This document shows positions 6,848 to 8,611 of a DNA stretch of 8,611 nucleotides, piece after piece. Made by a program: the position numbers and the translations under genes. Every line of letters begins with the position of its first letter. The first letter of the stretch is position 1. The notes under the pieces are model-generated. The model did not search any database and was not told the DNA's origin. It saw only the letters and a program-made list of their open reading frames with translations. This DNA comes from an uncultured Ruminococcus sp. (lineage in GTDB: Bacteria > Bacillota > Clostridia > Oscillospirales > Ruminococcaceae): the NCBI GenBank assembly GCA_946531975.1, contig CAMNAY010000062.1:1-8611 (forward strand). The letters are read 5' to 3'.

Positions 6848-6882
6848 GGAGCGCCGTGCCGCTCCTTTTATTTTATTCTTTT
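6848..6882 (+). terminator. Terminator-like hairpin antisense to the S1 gene leader
   Basis: GGAGCG (6848-6853) pairs perfectly with CGCTCC (6860-6865) across a 6-base loop, followed directly by TTTTATTTTATTCTTTT on the plus strand. No plus-strand gene ends here, so its role would be to stop antisense transcription crossing the S1 gene. On the minus strand the same bases form a hairpin in the S1 leader. Confidence 0.45.
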
Positions 6883-7039
6883 CACATGTTGAGAAAGCGC
6901 GATTTTTCTGCAAAAAGCGGAAATTATTTTTCCGGACTGTCGAAATACCGCAAAAATCAGAGAATTCGGACAGTTGTGCGCCGTACACGGACAGCTAATT
7001 GCCGATATGGAGCATGGAAAAAGCACGCAGAATCGCGGA

Positions 7040-7068
7040 AATTCATGAATTGCCGAAGGCTAATTCAT
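7040..7068. promoter_or_regulatory. Candidate operator: AATTCATGAATT palindrome with a repeated half-site
   Basis: A perfect 12-base palindrome lies at 7040-7051. The heptamer AATTCAT that forms its left half recurs at 7062-7068, 22 bases downstream of the first copy. It sits about 45-70 bases upstream of the -35 element of the NuoE-type gene, a reasonable place for an activator or repressor. Binding is inference. Confidence 0.35.
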
Positions 7069-7112
7069 AGAAACATACGAAAAACTGTTGTAAATGTTGT
7101 GCAATTTTGACC

Positions 7113-7141
7113 TTGATTTTTTCGCCGATATGTAGTAGAAT
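7113..7141 (+). promoter_or_regulatory. Sigma-A promoter of the NuoE/NuoF (HydC/HydB) operon
   Basis: TTGATT (7113-7118), 17-base spacer, TAGAAT (7136-7141; five of six consensus bases). Transcription should start near 7148, giving a leader of about 165 bases. An overlapping TTGACC (7107-7112) with TATGTA (7129-7134; 16-base spacer) is a weaker alternative. Confidence 0.6.
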
Positions 7142-7147
7142 ACATAA

Positions 7148-7312
7148 GAATATGTGTGCCGGTTTCGCGACCGCATACCGATTCTTTTCGACAGGCACAA
7201 AAACAAGGCATTGTCCTCCGCGGAATGCTCCGGCAATGCCCGGTTTTGCATGCCTGCCGGAACTCTAAAATCAATCGATTCTCAAATTATAAAAAAGGAG
7301 GAAACGATTCAT
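7148..7312 (+). promoter_or_regulatory. Structured 5' leader of the NuoE-type gene with possible anti-Shine-Dalgarno
   Basis: Inverted repeats in order: TGTGCC/GGCACA (7155-7160 with 7194-7199), enclosing a CGGT/ACCG hairpin (7160-7163 with 7170-7173; the two share base 7160), then GGCATTG/CAATGCC (7207-7213 with 7234-7240). The loop of the last contains TCCTCC (7214-7219), the exact complement of the ribosome site GGAGGA (7297-7302). It matches no riboswitch class I recognise. The ribosome site itself is strong but 11 bases from the ATG, a little long. Confidence 0.4.
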
Positions 7313-7816
7313 ATGGCAAAGAAAATCGCCACAATCCCCTTTACCGGAACCGCAGAACAGGAGCAGGAGCTCCGCGCCGTCATCGACGCACTGCGGGACG
7401 ATCCGGGATGTCTGATGCCGATCATGCAGAAGGCGCAGGAAATTTACGGCTATCTCCCGATCGAAGTTCAGACGATCATCGCGGAGGAGCTGAATATTCC
7501 GCTCGAAAAGGTATTCGGCGTCGCAACCTTCTATGCGCAGTTTACGATGTCTCCCAAGGGCAAATACCGCATCTCTGTATGTCTGGGTACTGCCTGCTAT
7601 GTTAAGGGCTCCGGCGTTGTCATGGAAAAGCTTGAGGATCTGCTCGGCATTGACAGCGGCGAAATCACACAGGACGGCAAGTTCTCGCTCGATGACTGCC
7701 GCTGTGTCGGTGCATGCGGTCTGGCTCCGGTCGTCACGATCAACGACGACGTTTACGGCAGACTGACCGGCAAGCCTGAGGAGCTTCAGGAAATTCTCGC
7801 AAAATACGCTGACTGA
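7313..7816 (+). CDS. nuoE: NuoE/HydC-type [2Fe-2S] subunit of an NADH-dependent oxidoreductase, probably a bifurcating [FeFe]-hydrogenase
   Basis: 167 residues. Small thioredoxin-fold ferredoxin subunit that relays electrons between the flavin subunit and the rest of a cytoplasmic NAD(P)H-linked complex. The N-terminal helical part (about 15-80) has the family pattern CLMPIMQKAQEIYGYLP and VFGVATFYAQF. The [2Fe-2S] ligands are Cys90 and Cys95 (CLGTACYVKG), and Cys131 and Cys135 (CVGACGLAPV). An extra Cys lies at 129. Length is normal for NuoE/HydC/HndA. The ATG at 7313 is chosen over an in-frame ATG at 7154 because AAGGAGG (7295-7301) precedes it and homology begins here. The NuoF/HydB gene follows after 32 bases, so they form an operon. 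In anaerobic Clostridia this pair usually continues to the hydrogenase catalytic subunit (HydA); a formate dehydrogenase partner is the main alternative, and the deciding gene lies beyond the window. Confidence 0.93.
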   Translation: MAKKIATIPFTGTAEQEQELRAVIDALRDDPGCLMPIMQKAQEIYGYLPIEVQTIIAEELNIPLEKVFGVATFYAQFTMSPKGKYRISVCLGTACYVKGSGVVMEKLEDLLGIDSGEITQDGKFSLDDCRCVGACGLAPVVTINDDVYGRLTGKPEELQEILAKYAD

Positions 7817-7830
7817 TTCCGCAGAATCAG
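7813..7830 (+). other. Hairpin overlapping the NuoE-type stop codon
   Basis: CTGATTC (7813-7819) pairs perfectly with GAATCAG (7824-7830) over a CGCA loop. The TGA stop (7814-7816) is inside the 5' arm, and the next gene's ribosome site (AGGAGG, 7837-7842) begins seven bases after the 3' arm. No U-run follows, so it is not a terminator. It could tune mRNA stability or coupling between the two subunits. Confidence 0.5.
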
Positions 7831-7848
7831 CATAATAGGAGGTTAAAT

Positions 7849-8611
7849 ATGAAAACACTGCAGGACCTCGCTGCAATCAAGGAAAAGATGCGCAAGGAAA
7901 TGGCACTGCGCCTGGGCCAGGAGGCAGACGGTGCCAAGTATGAGAAGCATGTTCTGATGTGCGGCGGTACAGGATGTACCTCGTCCGGCTCCATGAAGAT
8001 CGCGGATGAGCTGGAAAGACAGCTCAAGGAAAAGGGCATTGACCAGAAGGTTTATGTCGTCCGGACAGGCTGCTTCGGCCTGTGCGAGCGCGGCCCGATC
8101 ATGATTGTCTATCCGGAAGGCGCTTTCTACACCCATGTCAAAATGGAAATGATTACGGAGATCGTGGACGAGCATCTCATCGGCGGCAAGCCCGTCAAGA
8201 AGTATCTCTATGACGAGACCGTGACCGAGGGCTCCGATGAGATCAAATCCCTGAACCAGACAACATTCTATGCAAAGCAGCACAGAGTCGCTCTCCGCAA
8301 CTGCGGTCTGATCGACCCTGAGAATATCAATGAATACATCGGCAGAAGCGGCTATGAGGCACTGCACAAGGTGCTGACTGAGATGACCCCTGAGGAGGTC
8401 ATTCAGGAGATCTCCGATTCCGGTCTGCGCGGCAGAGGCGGCGGCGGATTCCCGACCGGCACCAAGTGGAAGCTCGCCCGCAACATCGTTCCGGATGCGG
8501 ATATCAAGTATGTCTGCTGCAACGCTGACGAGGGCGACCCCGGCGCTTTCATGGATCGTTCCGTTCTGGAAGGCGACCCGCATGTCGTTCTGGAAGCAAT
8601 GACCATTGCCG
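7849..8611 (+). CDS. nuoF: NuoF/HydB-type FMN- and NADH-binding subunit, partial, C-terminus beyond right edge
   Basis: First 254 residues. Flavin subunit where NAD(P)H is oxidised or formed; in HydABC-type enzymes it is the site linked to electron bifurcation. Residues about 33-110 form an N-terminal thioredoxin-like [2Fe-2S] domain with Cys38, Cys43, Cys75 and Cys79 (CGGTGC and CFGLC). This domain is present in HydB/HndC/HymB and absent from respiratory complex I NuoF, which favours a hydrogenase- or formate-dehydrogenase-type complex. The FMN/NADH-binding core begins at about 145, with GLRGRGGGGFPTGTKW (192-207) and CNADEGDPGAFMDR (224-237), both textbook NuoF motifs. The [4Fe-4S] site and C-terminal ferredoxin domain would be downstream. 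AGGAGGT about five bases before ATG sets the start. Transcribed with the NuoE-type gene. Confidence 0.94.
   Translation, partial: MKTLQDLAAIKEKMRKEMALRLGQEADGAKYEKHVLMCGGTGCTSSGSMKIADELERQLKEKGIDQKVYVVRTGCFGLCERGPIMIVYPEGAFYTHVKMEMITEIVDEHLIGGKPVKKYLYDETVTEGSDEIKSLNQTTFYAKQHRVALRNCGLIDPENINEYIGRSGYEALHKVLTEMTPEEVIQEISDSGLRGRGGGGFPTGTKWKLARNIVPDADIKYVCCNADEGDPGAFMDRSVLEGDPHVVLEAMTIA

Larger units (their letters stand above)
6774..7312. other. Divergent intergenic region with hairpins, palindromes and a structured leader
   Basis: 539 bases without a credible gene. Left part (6774-6850): probable leader of the S1 gene, with a GC-rich inverted repeat GCGGC/GCCGC (6817-6821 with 6830-6834). Then comes a terminator-like hairpin reading plus (6848-6882). 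Middle (6930-7000): ACTGTCGAA/TTCGGACAGT imperfect inverted repeat (6936-6944, 6965-6974) and CGGACAG repeated at 6967 and 6988, 21 bases apart. Right part: AATTCATGAATT palindrome (7040-7051), a promoter (7113-7141) and a long leader to the NuoE-type gene at 7313. An in-frame upstream extension from ATG 7154 exists but has no family similarity. Confidence 0.6.

Noticed and set aside
6870..6898. Possible minus-strand promoter for the S1 gene (TAAAAT at 6875-6870)
   Set aside because: The -10 is acceptable, but the -35 at the right spacing (GCTTTC) is poor; not reported as a feature.
5757..6998. 413-codon plus-strand open frame
   Set aside because: Antisense to the S1-domain gene and spans its terminator; no ribosome site and no recognisable fold.
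7154..7312. N-terminal extension of the NuoE-type protein from ATG 7154
   Set aside because: In frame and open, but the extension has no family similarity, and a strong AAGGAGG precedes the normal-length start at 7313.

Overview
The window looks like chromosomal DNA from a GC-rich, strictly anaerobic low-GC-phylum bacterium (Clostridia, most likely a Ruminococcaceae/Oscillospirales gut or rumen species). This rests on the gene families (a three-domain S1 protein of clostridial type, a HydB/HydC-type NADH module, an ABC ATPase-permease fusion), GGAGG-type ribosome binding sites and sigma-A consensus promoters. The taxonomic placement is inference; no rRNA or marker-gene comparison was possible.

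Layout. (1) On the minus strand, positions 1-2015 hold two genes transcribed together: a membrane protein with a zinc ribbon at each end, followed after 45 bases by the first 235 codons of a D-alanyl-D-alanine carboxypeptidase (S11 penicillin-binding protein) that runs off the left edge. A near-perfect sigma-A promoter lies at 2102-2131. (2) On the minus strand, 2203-2643 encodes a small five-helix YdcZ/DUF606-type membrane protein. (3) Diverging from it on the plus strand, 2855-5677 encodes a 940-residue MacB-like ABC ATPase-permease fusion with a very large extracytoplasmic domain. (4) It converges on a minus-strand S1-domain RNA-binding protein (5835-6773). The two genes are separated by two back-to-back, strand-specific intrinsic terminators. 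(5) A 539-base divergent intergenic region holds palindromes, a promoter and a structured leader. (6) It leads into the start of an operon on the plus strand: a NuoE/HydC-type [2Fe-2S] subunit and the first 254 codons of a NuoF/HydB-type FMN/NADH subunit. These are the usual first genes of an electron-bifurcating [FeFe]-hydrogenase (HydABC/HymABC) or a related NAD(P)H-dependent oxidoreductase.

The genes fall into four independent units with recognisable families, and I see no phage, transposon, CRISPR or tRNA/rRNA genes. No clearly undescribed multi-gene system is visible. The points most worth checking are the Ala at the third position of the SxN motif in the carboxypeptidase, the double zinc-ribbon membrane protein paired with it, and the structured leader of the NuoE/HydC gene, which has an anti-Shine-Dalgarno hexamer. 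The palindromic candidate operators in both divergent intergenic regions and the hairpin overlapping the HydC stop codon are further candidates.
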